Assembly: GCA_026129255.1 (NCBI GenBank)
Contig: JAHCIJ010000001.1
Span: forward strand, 558,001 to 622,000
From: Anaerolineales bacterium
GTDB lineage: Bacteria; Chloroflexota; Anaerolineae; Anaerolineales; UBA11579
Reading direction: 5' to 3'
Length of the DNA stretch: 64,000 nucleotides
Shown one piece after another: positions 7,937 through 18,214 of the stretch. Position 1 is the stretch's first letter; each line of letters opens with the position of its first letter. Both the position numbers and the translations under genes were made by a program. The notes below the pieces were generated by a model. It was not told the origin of the DNA. It was given only the letters and a program-made list of their open reading frames with translations, and did no database searches.

Positions 7937-8872
7937 CTAGGCTGCAGTAGGAAACACCTCGGCAAGCATACAGCGGGCGCTGCCGCCGCCCACCGTCTCG
8001 ATGACATTGATCTGTACTGGCAACAGCTCGCCATACTTGGCGAGCTGTTGTTTCTGCTCTTCAGTAAAAGCGTCATAGGCCGACTGTGATAGCACGATCA
8101 GCCGCTCGTCCGCGGTGTTCTTGATGTGCAGAATGTTGGCGGTGAAGGCATAGACCTGTTCGAGGGTTACCGCGATCAACTCGCGTCCGTGAGCGGTCAG
8201 CTTGGTCTCAAGCATGGCGCACTCGGTTTTGTCCTTCACCGCTTCCAAGCAGCACACCGCAAAGCCCTCACCGATGCTTAGCATCACGTTGGTGTGGTAG
8301 ATCGGCAGGCTGTCCTTGTCATAGGCATGGAAGAACACGCCCTCGTAGCCCATCGCCTGGCACCAGGCGTCAAAGGCTTGCCGCGTGGTGCGCGGCGAGG
8401 CCATGGCGAAGGCCACCTTGTGCGCCCGGTCCAGCACCAGGCTGCCGGTGCCCTCCAGGATCTCGCCGCTGGCTTCCATCGCAGAAAAATCGTGAATATC
8501 TGCCGCCTGGCTGCCGGCCTCGGCCAGCAGGCGGCTGAGCGCCTCCGGCTGCCGTTCAGCGCGCCGGTTGGGCGTCAGCATCGGGTACAGGGCCATGCGC
8601 CCATCGGCGTGCAGCGAGAACCAGTTGTTGGGGAACACGGCATCTGGCGTCACCGCATCCGTGCGTGAGGGCAACACAAGCACCTGCACGCCGCGGGCGC
8701 GCAACGCCACCACCATGCCGTTGAACTCGGCCAGCGCCGCATTCCGCAGGGCCTCGGCGGCCTGCTGCGGCTTGTTCTGGAATACGTTGGTCTCCGCTGT
8801 TTCCGGATTGTAGCCAAACTGGTCTGGGCTGATCATGACCACGGTGTCGGTGAGCTGCGTGCTATTTGTCAT
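7937..8872 (-). CDS. Amidinotransferase/arginine-deiminase-fold hydrolase, CtlX-like
   Basis: A 311-residue guanidine-group modifying enzyme. Motifs are PDAVFPNNWFS near residue 80, GTGSLVLD, YHTNVMLSIG (catalytic His region) and GGGSARCMLAEV at the C-terminus with the nucleophilic Cys. These fit the citrulline-utilisation hydrolase CtlX and related proteins. Start chosen at 8872 rather than an ATG at 8881, because a promoter TTTACA-17-TATCAT ends seven bases upstream of 8872 and overlaps 8881. The neighbours give no pathway clue. Confidence 0.8.
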   Translation of the reverse strand: MTNSTQLTDTVVMISPDQFGYNPETAETNVFQNKPQQAAEALRNAALAEFNGMVVALRARGVQVLVLPSRTDAVTPDAVFPNNWFSLHADGRMALYPMLTPNRRAERQPEALSRLLAEAGSQAADIHDFSAMEASGEILEGTGSLVLDRAHKVAFAMASPRTTRQAFDAWCQAMGYEGVFFHAYDKDSLPIYHTNVMLSIGEGFAVCCLEAVKDKTECAMLETKLTAHGRELIAVTLEQVYAFTANILHIKNTADERLIVLSQSAYDAFTEEQKQQLAKYGELLPVQINVIETVGGGSARCMLAEVFPTAA

Positions 8873-8879
8873 GCCTCGC

Positions 8880-8908
8880 ATGATAGTGTGGGGCGGGGCG
8901 AATGTAAA
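8880..8908 (-). promoter_or_regulatory. Promoter of the ctlX-like gene
   Basis: On the minus strand TTTACA (8903-8908), a 17-base spacer and TATCAT (8880-8885). The -10 box ends seven bases before the chosen ATG, so the transcript is probably leaderless. Confidence 0.6.
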
Positions 8909-8911
8909 CCC

Positions 8912-9052
8912 CTCACCCCATTGACTTCTGGTTGAGCAGTTTATGTTCTCCCCTCTCCCTTAGGGAGAGGGGACGGGGCGAGGGAGCCAAAGCACGGACG
9001 AAGCAATCTGAAGTTGTAGAAGGCAGATTGCTTCGCTTCGCTCGCAATGACA
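8912..9052. repeat. Repeat cluster upstream of proS promoter
   Basis: Contains CCCTCTCCCTTAGGGAGAGGG (a GC-rich palindrome, 8953-8974), an inverted fragment with ACGAAGCAATC (8998-9008) and a GATTGCTTCGCTTCGCTCGC palindrome (9025-9051) of the family also seen at 2661-2686. No gene is visible. Confidence 0.7.
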
Positions 9053-9063
9053 TTTCTTGTGGC

Positions 9064-9092
9064 TTGACAATCCCGCCTACAACCACTATCCT
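9064..9092 (+). promoter_or_regulatory. Consensus promoter of proS leader
   Basis: TTGACA (9064-9069), a 17-base spacer and TATCCT (9087-9092). Transcription would start near 9099, about 190 bases before proS and exactly at an ATG codon. Confidence 0.8.
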
Positions 9093-9098
9093 CTAGAC

Positions 9099-9191
9099 AT
9101 GCAAACCCAAGAAGCCCACGTGGTCTTCTTCCCGGTCCCTAGCACGGCCTTGTGCCTTCCTCACCCTGCTTTGGGCTATTGCGCTGCATAG
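9099..9191 (+). CDS. Candidate proline-containing leader peptide of proS (30 aa)
   Basis: The ATG is at the predicted transcription start, so this would be a leaderless ORF. It encodes 30 residues with four prolines in two groups, FFPVPS and CLPHPALGY. The stop codon falls in a GC-rich hairpin region (9179-9215), followed by a terminator hairpin and then proS. That order is what ribosome-mediated attenuation by proline codons would need, but I see no confirmed alternative antiterminator pairing. It could equally be a chance ORF. Confidence 0.4.
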   Translation: MQTQEAHVVFFPVPSTALCLPHPALGYCAA

Positions 9192-9235
9192 CAGCGCGGC
9201 GCTGCTACGCAGCGCTTACGTCTAGTGAACCGCCA

Positions 9236-9267
9236 CGCCCCGAGCAATCTCGGGGCGTTTTGCTTTT
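9236..9267 (+). terminator. Terminator/attenuator hairpin in proS leader
   Basis: The stem CGCCCCGAG/CTCGGGGCG with loop CAAT is followed by TTTTGCTTTT. It lies between the proS promoter and the proS start, so it should act as an attenuator rather than as the end of an upstream gene; the only gene upstream (the ctlX-like gene) points the other way. Confidence 0.75.
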
Positions 9268-9287
9268 ATATGTACAGGAGATGAATT

Positions 9288-11045
9288 ATGAAAATGAGTC
9301 ACATGTTTGGCACCACCATGCGCCAGGCGCCTTCTGAGGCTGAGACCACCAGCCACCAGTTGCTGGTGCGCGCCGGCTTCATCCGCCAGCTGGGCGCGGG
9401 CATCTACTCGCTCATGCCGATGGGCAAGCGCTCCATCGACAAGATCGAGAACATTATGCGCGCTGAAATGAACGCCATCGGCGGGCAGGAGCTGTTCATG
9501 CCTGTGGTGCACCCGGCCGACCTGTGGCAGGAGACCGGGCGCTGGTACCAGATCGGCGATGAAATGAGCCGCTTCAAGGATCGCAAGGACCATGACATGG
9601 TGCTGGCCATGACCCATGAAGAAGTCGTGGCAGACCTGGCGCGCCGTGAAGTGCAGTCGTACAAACAGCTGCCCATGCTCGTCTATCACATCCAGACCAA
9701 ATGGCGCGATGATCCCCGCCCGCGTGCTGGCCTGATCCGCGTGCGCGAGTTCACCATGAAAGACAGTTACAGTCTGGATGCAGACGAGGCTGGGCTGGAC
9801 GTGCAGTACCGCGCTCACTACCAGGCGTACTTCAACATCTTCCGCCGCGCCGGCTTGCCGGTCATCAGTGTAGGCGCCGATGTCGGCATGATGGGCGGCA
9901 GCCTGGCCCACGAATACATGTACCTGACACCGGTCGGTGAGGACACGCTGGTGCTGTGTGATGCTTGCGGCTACCGCGCCAACCGCCAGATCGCCCGCTT
10001 CCGTAAAGACCAGCCCGCTGCCGAAGACGCTGCCGTGTTGGAAAAAGTCGCCACGCCCGGCGTCAGCACTATCGAAGCGCTGGCTAACTTCCTGAGCATC
10101 CCCAAGGCCAAGACGGCCAAGGCTGTGTTCATGACCGCCACGTTCAAAGGCGACGAGGGTGACAGCCAGAAGCTCGTCTTCGCCGTGGTGCGTGGCGACA
10201 TGGAGGTCAACGAGACCAAGCTCACCAACGCCATCCAGGCCGCCGAGCTACGCCCAGCCCACGAAGAAGAGATTCGCGCTATCGGTGCCGCGCCCGGCTA
10301 CGCCTCGCCGATCGGCTTGCAAGGCGCGCTCATTGTGGTGGATGAGCTGGTCGAGCGCTCCGCCAACCTGGTCGCCGGCGCCAACGAGGAAGGCTTCCAC
10401 TACCTCAACACCAACTACGGCCGTGACTACAAGGCTGATATTGTGGCTGACATCGTGGCCGCCGAAGACGGCTACGCTTGTATGAACTGCGGCCAGCCGC
10501 TGCGCACTTCACGCGGCGTCGAGGTCGGCAATATCTTCAAGCTTGGCACGCGCTACTCAGCCTCGCTGGGCGCCAACTTCCTCGACGCCGAAGGCGCCGA
10601 GCGACCCGTGGTGATGGGCTCGTATGGCATCGGCTCCGGCCGCATGCTGGCCTGCATCGCCGAGGAGCACAATGACGAGAAGGGCCTGATATGGCCCATC
10701 ACCACCGCGCCCTACGAGGTGCACCTGGTCAGCCTGCGCGGCGGTGAAGCCATTGCTGCCGAGCTCTACGAGGAGCTGCGCATCGCCGGGCTGGACGTAC
10801 TGTTCGATGATCGCGACGAGTCACCCGGCGTCAAATTCAACGATGCTGACCTCATCGGCCTGCCCATTCGCCTCACCGTCAGCGAGCGTTCGCTGCAAGC
10901 GGGCGGCGTGGAGTTCAAGCTGCGCCGCGATGCTGAGCGCAGCATCGTGCCCCAGAACCAGGCCGTGCGAGCCACAGTGGACGCAGTGGGGGCGTTGCTG
11001 GCTGAGATCGAAGCTGCCATCGTCCCCGTGCCCTTCGAGGACTAA
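9288..11045 (+). CDS. proS: Prolyl-tRNA synthetase, bacterial type with editing insertion
   Basis: A 585-residue class II synthetase charging tRNA-Pro. The N-terminus MKMSHMFGTTMRQAPSEAE is followed by motif 1 (LLVRAGFIRQLGAGIYSLMP), motif 2 around FRDDPRPRAGLIRVREFTMKD (here KWRDDPRPR), a YbaK-like editing insertion (about residues 225-385, with KAVFMTATFKGDE) and motif 3 (GSYGIGSGRMLACIAEEH). The length matches full-size bacterial ProRS. AGGAG lies just upstream of the ATG. The patatin gene follows with no gap. Confidence 0.97.
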   Translation: MKMSHMFGTTMRQAPSEAETTSHQLLVRAGFIRQLGAGIYSLMPMGKRSIDKIENIMRAEMNAIGGQELFMPVVHPADLWQETGRWYQIGDEMSRFKDRKDHDMVLAMTHEEVVADLARREVQSYKQLPMLVYHIQTKWRDDPRPRAGLIRVREFTMKDSYSLDADEAGLDVQYRAHYQAYFNIFRRAGLPVISVGADVGMMGGSLAHEYMYLTPVGEDTLVLCDACGYRANRQIARFRKDQPAAEDAAVLEKVATPGVSTIEALANFLSIPKAKTAKAVFMTATFKGDEGDSQKLVFAVVRGDMEVNETKLTNAIQAAELRPAHEEEIRAIGAAPGYASPIGLQGALIVVDELVERSANLVAGANEEGFHYLNTNYGRDYKADIVADIVAAEDGYACMNCGQPLRTSRGVEVGNIFKLGTRYSASLGANFLDAEGAERPVVMGSYGIGSGRMLACIAEEHNDEKGLIWPITTAPYEVHLVSLRGGEAIAAELYEELRIAGLDVLFDDRDESPGVKFNDADLIGLPIRLTVSERSLQAGGVEFKLRRDAERSIVPQNQAVRATVDAVGALLAEIEAAIVPVPFED

Positions 11046-11915
11046 ATGGCGACGGGGAGCGCATCGCCCGGCAAGCGCATCGCGCTGGCGCTCGGCGGCG
11101 GCGGTTCGCGCGGCGGGGCACACATCGGCGTATTGCGCGCTCTGGAGCGTGAAGGCGTCAGCGTGGCTGCCTTGGCTGGCACCAGCATCGGCGCCCTAGT
11201 CGGCGCGTTGTACCTGGCCGGCCACAGCCCGGACGAGATCGCGCAAGCCTCGGCCGCCATGCAGCACCGGCGCCTGTTCCGCCGCGGCCGCGGCGAGCAG
11301 GGCGATGGCTTCCGCGGGCTGGACGGCATGCGCAGCTTTCTTGAAGGCATGCTGGGTGACCGCACCATCGAAACGCTGCGCGCACCCTATGCCGCCACCG
11401 CAGTAGACCTCAATACCGGTGTAGACGTCGTGCTGCGTACTGGCCCGGTGGTGGATGCCGTGCTGGCCGCTATCGCCTTCCCGGGCATCTTTCCCTCAAA
11501 GGCGATCGGCCAGCACGCCCTGGTGGACGGGGCCATCAGCACGCCGCTGCCGATCGCCCTGGCGCGCAGTCTGATGCCTGGGCTGCCGGTGGTGGCCGTC
11601 TCGCTCTCTGGCGGGCCGCTGAACGCAAGCCAGCCGATCTCTGGCAATAGCGATCTCACTGGCATGGGCGGCCTGGCGCGTTTGCGCCGCCTGCGCTGGG
11701 TGCGTGCCCTCGGTAACTTCAGCCGCGCCTTTGGCATCACGCGTAAGAATTTGGAGCAGGCGCGCATCCAAATAGAGCAGCCCGACCTGCTGCTGTACCC
11801 GGCGGTGCGCGGTATCTCGCTGCTTGATCGCGTGGATGTGCACGAGCTTGCCCGCCGCGGCGAGCAAGCTGTGGCCGATGCGCTGCCCCAACTCCACGCC
11901 CTGTTCGAGGACTAA
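11046..11915 (+). CDS. Patatin-like phospholipase (RssA-like)
   Basis: A 289-residue acyl hydrolase of the patatin family. The oxyanion-hole glycines are LGGGGSRGG (17-24), the nucleophile Ser47 is in GTSIG, and the catalytic Asp161 is in VDGA, giving the Ser-Asp dyad intact. Bacterial RssA-like proteins are thought to deacylate phospholipids or lipids. ATG immediately follows the proS stop and its own stop overlaps the next ATG (TAATG), so proS, patatin and hydrolase form one operon. Confidence 0.9.
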   Translation: MATGSASPGKRIALALGGGGSRGGAHIGVLRALEREGVSVAALAGTSIGALVGALYLAGHSPDEIAQASAAMQHRRLFRRGRGEQGDGFRGLDGMRSFLEGMLGDRTIETLRAPYAATAVDLNTGVDVVLRTGPVVDAVLAAIAFPGIFPSKAIGQHALVDGAISTPLPIALARSLMPGLPVVAVSLSGGPLNASQPISGNSDLTGMGGLARLRRLRWVRALGNFSRAFGITRKNLEQARIQIEQPDLLLYPAVRGISLLDRVDVHELARRGEQAVADALPQLHALFED

Positions 11916-12565
11916 TGCTCGCTGATCTGCAAGACCTGACCGTAAACGATTGGACGCTCAAAGTACGCCAGCCTGCCGGTGACGGGCCGCACCCAGTGAT
12001 CCTGCTCATCCACGGCTGGACCGGGGATGAGCGCTCCATGTGGGTCTTCGCGCCGCGCCTGCCTAAGAATGCGCTGCTGATCGCGCCGCGCGCACCGTAT
12101 CCCTCCCAGCATCCTGAGATCGCCGGCTACAGCTGGGTGCAGGAACGCGTCGATGGCTTCAGCCGCCTGGAAATGTTCGCACCCGCCGTAGCCGCCTTCG
12201 AAACCTTGCTGGCCGAGCTGCCGGCTCATTTCCCCCAGGCCGATTTTTCGAGCTTCGGTATGGCAGGCTTCAGCCAGGGCTCTGCCTTTAGCGTGGCGTA
12301 CGCTGTGCGCAACGCGGCCCGCGTACAGCGGTTGGCTATGCTGGCCGGCTTCCTGCCGGAAGACAGCCAGGCGGCTTTGCCCGCCTTGGCAGGCAAGCCC
12401 ATCTTCATCGCTCACGGCACACAAGACCAGACTGTGCCGCTGGCGCGCGCCCACGCCGCGCGTGACCAGCTGGCCGCCGCCGGGGCCCAGGTGCGCTACT
12501 GCGAATCCGAAGTGGGGCATAAGCTCGGCGCTAATTGTGTGTCGGAATTAGCAAATTTTTTTGCT

Positions 12566-12571
<6 letters not shown>
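11915..12571 (+). CDS. Alpha/beta hydrolase, carboxylesterase/phospholipase type (YpfH-like)
   Basis: A 218-residue serine hydrolase. It shows LLIHGWTGDE near residue 31, the nucleophile elbow GFSQGS (Ser120), HGTQDQTV (Asp171) and VGHKL (His202), so the triad is complete. This pattern fits the phospholipase/carboxylesterase group that includes YpfH. The start overlaps the patatin stop by one base, hinting that both act on acyl esters. The substrate is unknown. Confidence 0.85.
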
Positions 12572-14669
<2,098 letters not shown>

Positions 14670-14688
14670 AGCAAAACTAGGAGAGCTC

Positions 14689-15276
14689 ATGAACTTCCCA
14701 CTGCAATTCAGTTTCAAGATCCTGGCCATCGCCAGTCAAATTCAAGTTGTGGATGCTGGTGGCAGCACGCTGGCCTACTTGAAGCAAAAATTGCTCAAGC
14801 TGCGCGAGGATATTGATATTTACGCAGATTCGCAGCAAACCCAGCTGCTATACAACATCAAGGCTGACCGTATCATTGATTTTTCGGCGCGCTACACCTT
14901 CACGGATGGTTCTGGCAAGGTCTTGGGTTACATCAAGCGCCAGGGTATGCGCTCGTTGTGGAAGGCCAACTATCACATCTTTGATGCCGCAGAGAACCAC
15001 GTCATGTCCATCAATGAGGAAAATGGCTGGGTCAAAGTATGGGACTCGCTGTTTGGCGAGATCCCCGTGATCGGCGTGCTTAGTGGGTACCTCTTTCACC
15101 CCGCCTACCTCGTTACGGATGCCAGTGGCGCCCAGTTGGCCCGTTTGGAGAAGCAGCCCGCCTTCTTTGAGGGCAAGTTCCAGTTGGACAAAGCTGCCGC
15201 GCTCAAGGCCTCTGATGAGGTCCTGGTGCTGCTCAGTGTGTTGATGATGACGCTTTTGGAGCGCGCGCGCGGGTAG
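14689..15276 (+). CDS. LURP-one/scramblase-like (Tubby-fold) protein
   Basis: A 195-residue protein rich in beta strands with FKILAIASQIQVVDAGGSTLAYLKQKLLKLREDIDIY and later GKVLGYIKRQGMRSLWKANYHIFDA. The layout resembles LURP-one-related/YxjI and phospholipid scramblase-like proteins. Bacterial members are uncharacterised. A good AGGAG ribosome-binding site precedes the ATG. It lies 19 bases after ligA and is probably co-transcribed. The family call rests on overall pattern only. Confidence 0.55.
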   Translation: MNFPLQFSFKILAIASQIQVVDAGGSTLAYLKQKLLKLREDIDIYADSQQTQLLYNIKADRIIDFSARYTFTDGSGKVLGYIKRQGMRSLWKANYHIFDAAENHVMSINEENGWVKVWDSLFGEIPVIGVLSGYLFHPAYLVTDASGAQLARLEKQPAFFEGKFQLDKAAALKASDEVLVLLSVLMMTLLERARG

Positions 15277-15325
15277 GGCAGCAGAACGGGCGCAGCAGGT
15301 TATGCTGCACGGTGCACAGCTTACG

Positions 15326-15354
15326 TTGACAGCACCTGCCGCGTAAGCTAAACT
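15326..15354 (+). promoter_or_regulatory. Promoter of the alpha-oxoamine synthase gene
   Basis: TTGACA (15326-15331), a 17-base spacer and TAAACT (15349-15354), followed by AAAGGA and ATG at 15377. Confidence 0.75.
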
Positions 15355-15376
15355 GACCCCTCGCAAAGGAACACGA

Positions 15377-16588
15377 ATGACATCTCCACGCTTAGAAGAC
15401 GCAATCAGTAAACGCATCGACGGTTTTGCCGAGCGTATCCGCCTGCTCAAAGAAGCCGGTCTCTACTATTACAACCAGCCCATCACCGAAATGATGGATG
15501 AGTCCAAGGTGCTGGTGCGCGGCCGCGTCATGCAGATGTACGCCTCCTACAGCTACCTCGGCCTGATCGGCCACCCGCGCATTAACGAGGCGGCAAAGGC
15601 CGCCGTGGATCGCTACGGTACAGGTACGCATGGCGTGCGCACCCTGGCCGGTACGCTGGATATCCACAATGAGCTGGAAGAGACGATTGCGAGCTTCAAA
15701 GGCACCGAAACGGCCATCACATACACTTCTGGTTATGCCACCAATCTCACCGTGGTTTCCACGCTGCTAGGCCGGCATGACTATGTGTTCTCAGACCGCC
15801 TGAACCATGCCAGCATCGTAGATGGCTGCATGATGTCTGGCGCCAAGTTTGTGCGCTTTAAACACAATGACCTCAACGATCTGGAGCGTGTGCTCGAGGA
15901 GGCGCCAGCCTCTGCCGCCAAGCTCATCATCGCGGACTCCGTCTTCAGCATGGATGGCGACATTATTGACCTGCCGCGCATCGTTGAACTCTCGCGCAAG
16001 CACCACGCCTGGCTCATGATCGATGAGGCGCACTCCATCGGTGTGCTCGGCAAGACTGGCCGCGGTATCGAAGAGCACTTCGGGATGGAAGGCGCCATCG
16101 ACATCAAGATGGGCACGCTCAGCAAGACCATCCCCTCGGTGGGTGGCTACATTGCCGGCAACCACGACATGATCAACTACCTGCGCCACGCCAGCCGTGC
16201 CTATATCTTCTCCGCCGCCTTGCCGCCTGCCCAGGCGGCCGCCGCCAACGAAGCCTTCAAAGTCATCCTGGATGAGCCCTGGCGTATTGAGAAACTGACC
16301 ACCAACGGTACCCAGTTCATCCAGGGCTTGCAGAGCCGTGGCTTTGACACCATGCTCACCGAAACGGCCATTGTGCCGGTACTGTGTGGCGAGGATGATC
16401 TGGCCTACGCGCTCACCCGCAACGTGCAGGAGCGCGATATCTTCGTGCTGCCCGTGGTGTCCCCGGCGGTGGAGCAGGGCAAAGCCCGCCTGCGTGCCAC
16501 GGTCACCGCAGCCCATGAGACCGCCGACATTGAGCGCGCCATGGATATCATTGCCGAAGAGGGCAAGGCACTTGGCATTTTGAAGTAG
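15377..16588 (+). CDS. Alpha-oxoamine synthase family PLP enzyme (KBL/SPT-like)
   Basis: A 403-residue fold-type I PLP enzyme. It has YASYSYLGLIGHPRI, YGTGTHGVRTLAGT, the DEAHSIG cofactor Asp motif, and PLP-Lys in GTLSKTIPSVGGY. This family condenses an amino acid with an acyl thioester: glycine C-acetyltransferase, 8-amino-7-oxononanoate synthase, 5-aminolevulinate synthase or serine palmitoyltransferase. The product cannot be assigned from sequence alone. No threonine dehydrogenase, biotin or heme genes are adjacent. It is monocistronic between its own promoter and terminator. Confidence 0.85.
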   Translation: MTSPRLEDAISKRIDGFAERIRLLKEAGLYYYNQPITEMMDESKVLVRGRVMQMYASYSYLGLIGHPRINEAAKAAVDRYGTGTHGVRTLAGTLDIHNELEETIASFKGTETAITYTSGYATNLTVVSTLLGRHDYVFSDRLNHASIVDGCMMSGAKFVRFKHNDLNDLERVLEEAPASAAKLIIADSVFSMDGDIIDLPRIVELSRKHHAWLMIDEAHSIGVLGKTGRGIEEHFGMEGAIDIKMGTLSKTIPSVGGYIAGNHDMINYLRHASRAYIFSAALPPAQAAAANEAFKVILDEPWRIEKLTTNGTQFIQGLQSRGFDTMLTETAIVPVLCGEDDLAYALTRNVQERDIFVLPVVSPAVEQGKARLRATVTAAHETADIERAMDIIAEEGKALGILK

Positions 16589-16610
16589 AATAAGTGTTCG
16601 CCAATCAATA

Positions 16611-16638
16611 AAAAGCCGTTGCGAAGCAACGGCTTTTT
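16611..16638 (+). terminator. Rho-independent terminator
   Basis: AAAAGCCGTTGC-GAA-GCAACGGCTTTTTTA, starting 22 bases after the alpha-oxoamine synthase stop. Confidence 0.9.
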
Positions 16639-16656
16639 TATTCGTAGGAAACAGGA

Positions 16657-17988
16657 ATGAAGAAAGCACAAAAGCAAAAAGTCTTTTATTCGCTGCTGGG
16701 TAACAACCTGGTGGCCTCCATCACTAACAGTACCGTGTGGTTTGCCATCATCTTCTATGCCTACCTGGAAACGCAATCCGTGCTGGTCACCTCGATCATG
16801 GGCGGCTTGTACCTCGTGCTTGTGGCCGTCTCCGGCTTCTGGCTGGGCTCGCTAGTGGACCACAACAAAAAGAAGAGCATGATGCTGGTTTCCAGCTTGG
16901 TCTCGTTCGTCATGTTCGCCATCTGTTTTGTGGTGTACCAGACCGCGGCGCCTGGGGAGTTCGCTCACATCGACAGCGTGCGTTTGTGGGTCATCGCCGT
17001 GCTGGTGCTGGTGGGCATGATCTCTGGCAACATTCGCGGCATCGCCATGCCTACGCTGGTCACACTGCTCTTCGCTGCCAAGGAGCGCGAGCGCGCCAAT
17101 GGCCTGGTGGGCACCGTCTTCGGTGTGTCGTTCCTCACGACTTCGGTCATCAGTGGCCTGCTGGTCGGCCAGGCAGGCATGCACTGGGTCTTTATGCTGG
17201 CGATGGTGATGACGGTGCTAGCCATCGCTCACTTGTGGACCATTCCCGTGCCCGAGAACAAGATCGTCCATGTGGAAGGCGGTGCGCCCAAATCGGTCGA
17301 TTTGCGCGGCACCTACAAGCTCATTACCGCTGTTCCCGGTTTGGCCGCCCTCATCCTTTTCACCACCTTCAACAATTTGCTGGGCGGCGTGTTCATGTCC
17401 CTGATGGATGCCTATGGCCTCTCCATGATGTCGGTGGAGGCTTGGGGTTTCCTGTGGGGCATCGTCAGCACCGGCTTCATCATTGGCGGGCTGCTCATCG
17501 CCCGCTTTGGCCTGGGCGGCAAGCCGCTGCGCGCCTTGTTTGGCGCCAACCTGGTGATCTGGTTCATCTCGTCCATCTTCACCATCCAGCCATCCATTGT
17601 GCTGATGACCATCGGCCTGCTGATCTACCTGACCGTAGTGCCGTTCATCGAAGCGGCCGAGCACACCATCATCCAACGTGTGGTGCCGCAAGCTCGTCAG
17701 GGCCGCGTGTTTGGCTTCGCCCAGAGCGTGGAGCTGGCGGCCGCGCCGCTGACCTCCTTCCTCATCGGCCCCATCGCCGAGTTTTACTTCATCCCCTTCA
17801 TGACCGATGGGGCAGGAGTGGAGCTGATTGGCAGTTGGTTCGGCACAGGCCTGGCCCGCGGTATGGCCCTGGTCTTCACTGTCACCGGCATCATCGGTTT
17901 CATCGTCACCATGATTGCCATGCGCTCCAAACCCTACAAGCTGCTGGCGGCGCGCTACGCCAAGGGTGAGAAGGCACAAGCTGCCTAG
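16657..17988 (+). CDS. MFS transporter
   Basis: A 443-residue major facilitator protein with about twelve membrane helices. The A-motif equivalent is GFWLGSLVDHNKKKSMML between helices 2 and 3. The two halves are joined by a loop around VPENKIVHVEGGAPKSVDLRG. The EntS/MFS_3-like arrangement suggests an exporter, but the substrate is unknown. ATG is preceded by AGGAAACAGGA. It starts 19 bases after a terminator, so it must be transcribed by read-through or from a promoter inside the short gap. Confidence 0.85.
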   Translation: MKKAQKQKVFYSLLGNNLVASITNSTVWFAIIFYAYLETQSVLVTSIMGGLYLVLVAVSGFWLGSLVDHNKKKSMMLVSSLVSFVMFAICFVVYQTAAPGEFAHIDSVRLWVIAVLVLVGMISGNIRGIAMPTLVTLLFAAKERERANGLVGTVFGVSFLTTSVISGLLVGQAGMHWVFMLAMVMTVLAIAHLWTIPVPENKIVHVEGGAPKSVDLRGTYKLITAVPGLAALILFTTFNNLLGGVFMSLMDAYGLSMMSVEAWGFLWGIVSTGFIIGGLLIARFGLGGKPLRALFGANLVIWFISSIFTIQPSIVLMTIGLLIYLTVVPFIEAAEHTIIQRVVPQARQGRVFGFAQSVELAAAPLTSFLIGPIAEFYFIPFMTDGAGVELIGSWFGTGLARGMALVFTVTGIIGFIVTMIAMRSKPYKLLAARYAKGEKAQAA

Positions 17989-18013
17989 CCCAGCAGCGAT
18001 TGTCTACCATTTG

Positions 18014-18204
18014 TCTTTGCGAGGTGGCCGACGGCCACCGAAGCAATCCCCAACTCTCTTTGCACTTCAGCTTGGGGGTTGCTTCGTCTGCGCTGCTGTG
18101 CAGTGCATCCTCGCAAAGACTGGTAGAGAGTTTTTTGCATTCGGTCCTTTATCTGTCGCCAGGTTATCCATAGCGCTTTGTGTTCTTTGTGCCTTTGTGG
18201 TTAA
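18014..18204. repeat. Inverted pair of GCAATC repeats plus CACAAAG-type repeat
   Basis: 18014-18051 (CTTTGCGAGG...CGAAGCAATCCCC) and 18073-18120 (GGGTTGCTTCG...CCTCGCAAAG) are inverted copies of the GATTGCTTCG family. 18176-18204 is CTTTGTG-TTCTTTGTG-CCTTTGTGG, also seen at 33856-33884, 33907-33933 and 37693-37720. No gene lies in the 226-base gap. Confidence 0.75.
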
Positions 18205-18214
18205 CTAGCCTTCC

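Noticed and set aside
9099..9267. T-box riboswitch before proS
   Set aside because: A terminator is present, but the conserved T-box sequence with its UGGN bulge is not; only GTGAACCGC-like similarity near the stem.
16737..17969. 410-codon frame inside the MFS gene, same strand
   Set aside because: Another frame of the same DNA, rich in His, Arg and Gly without membrane helices; the MFS frame is clearly real.
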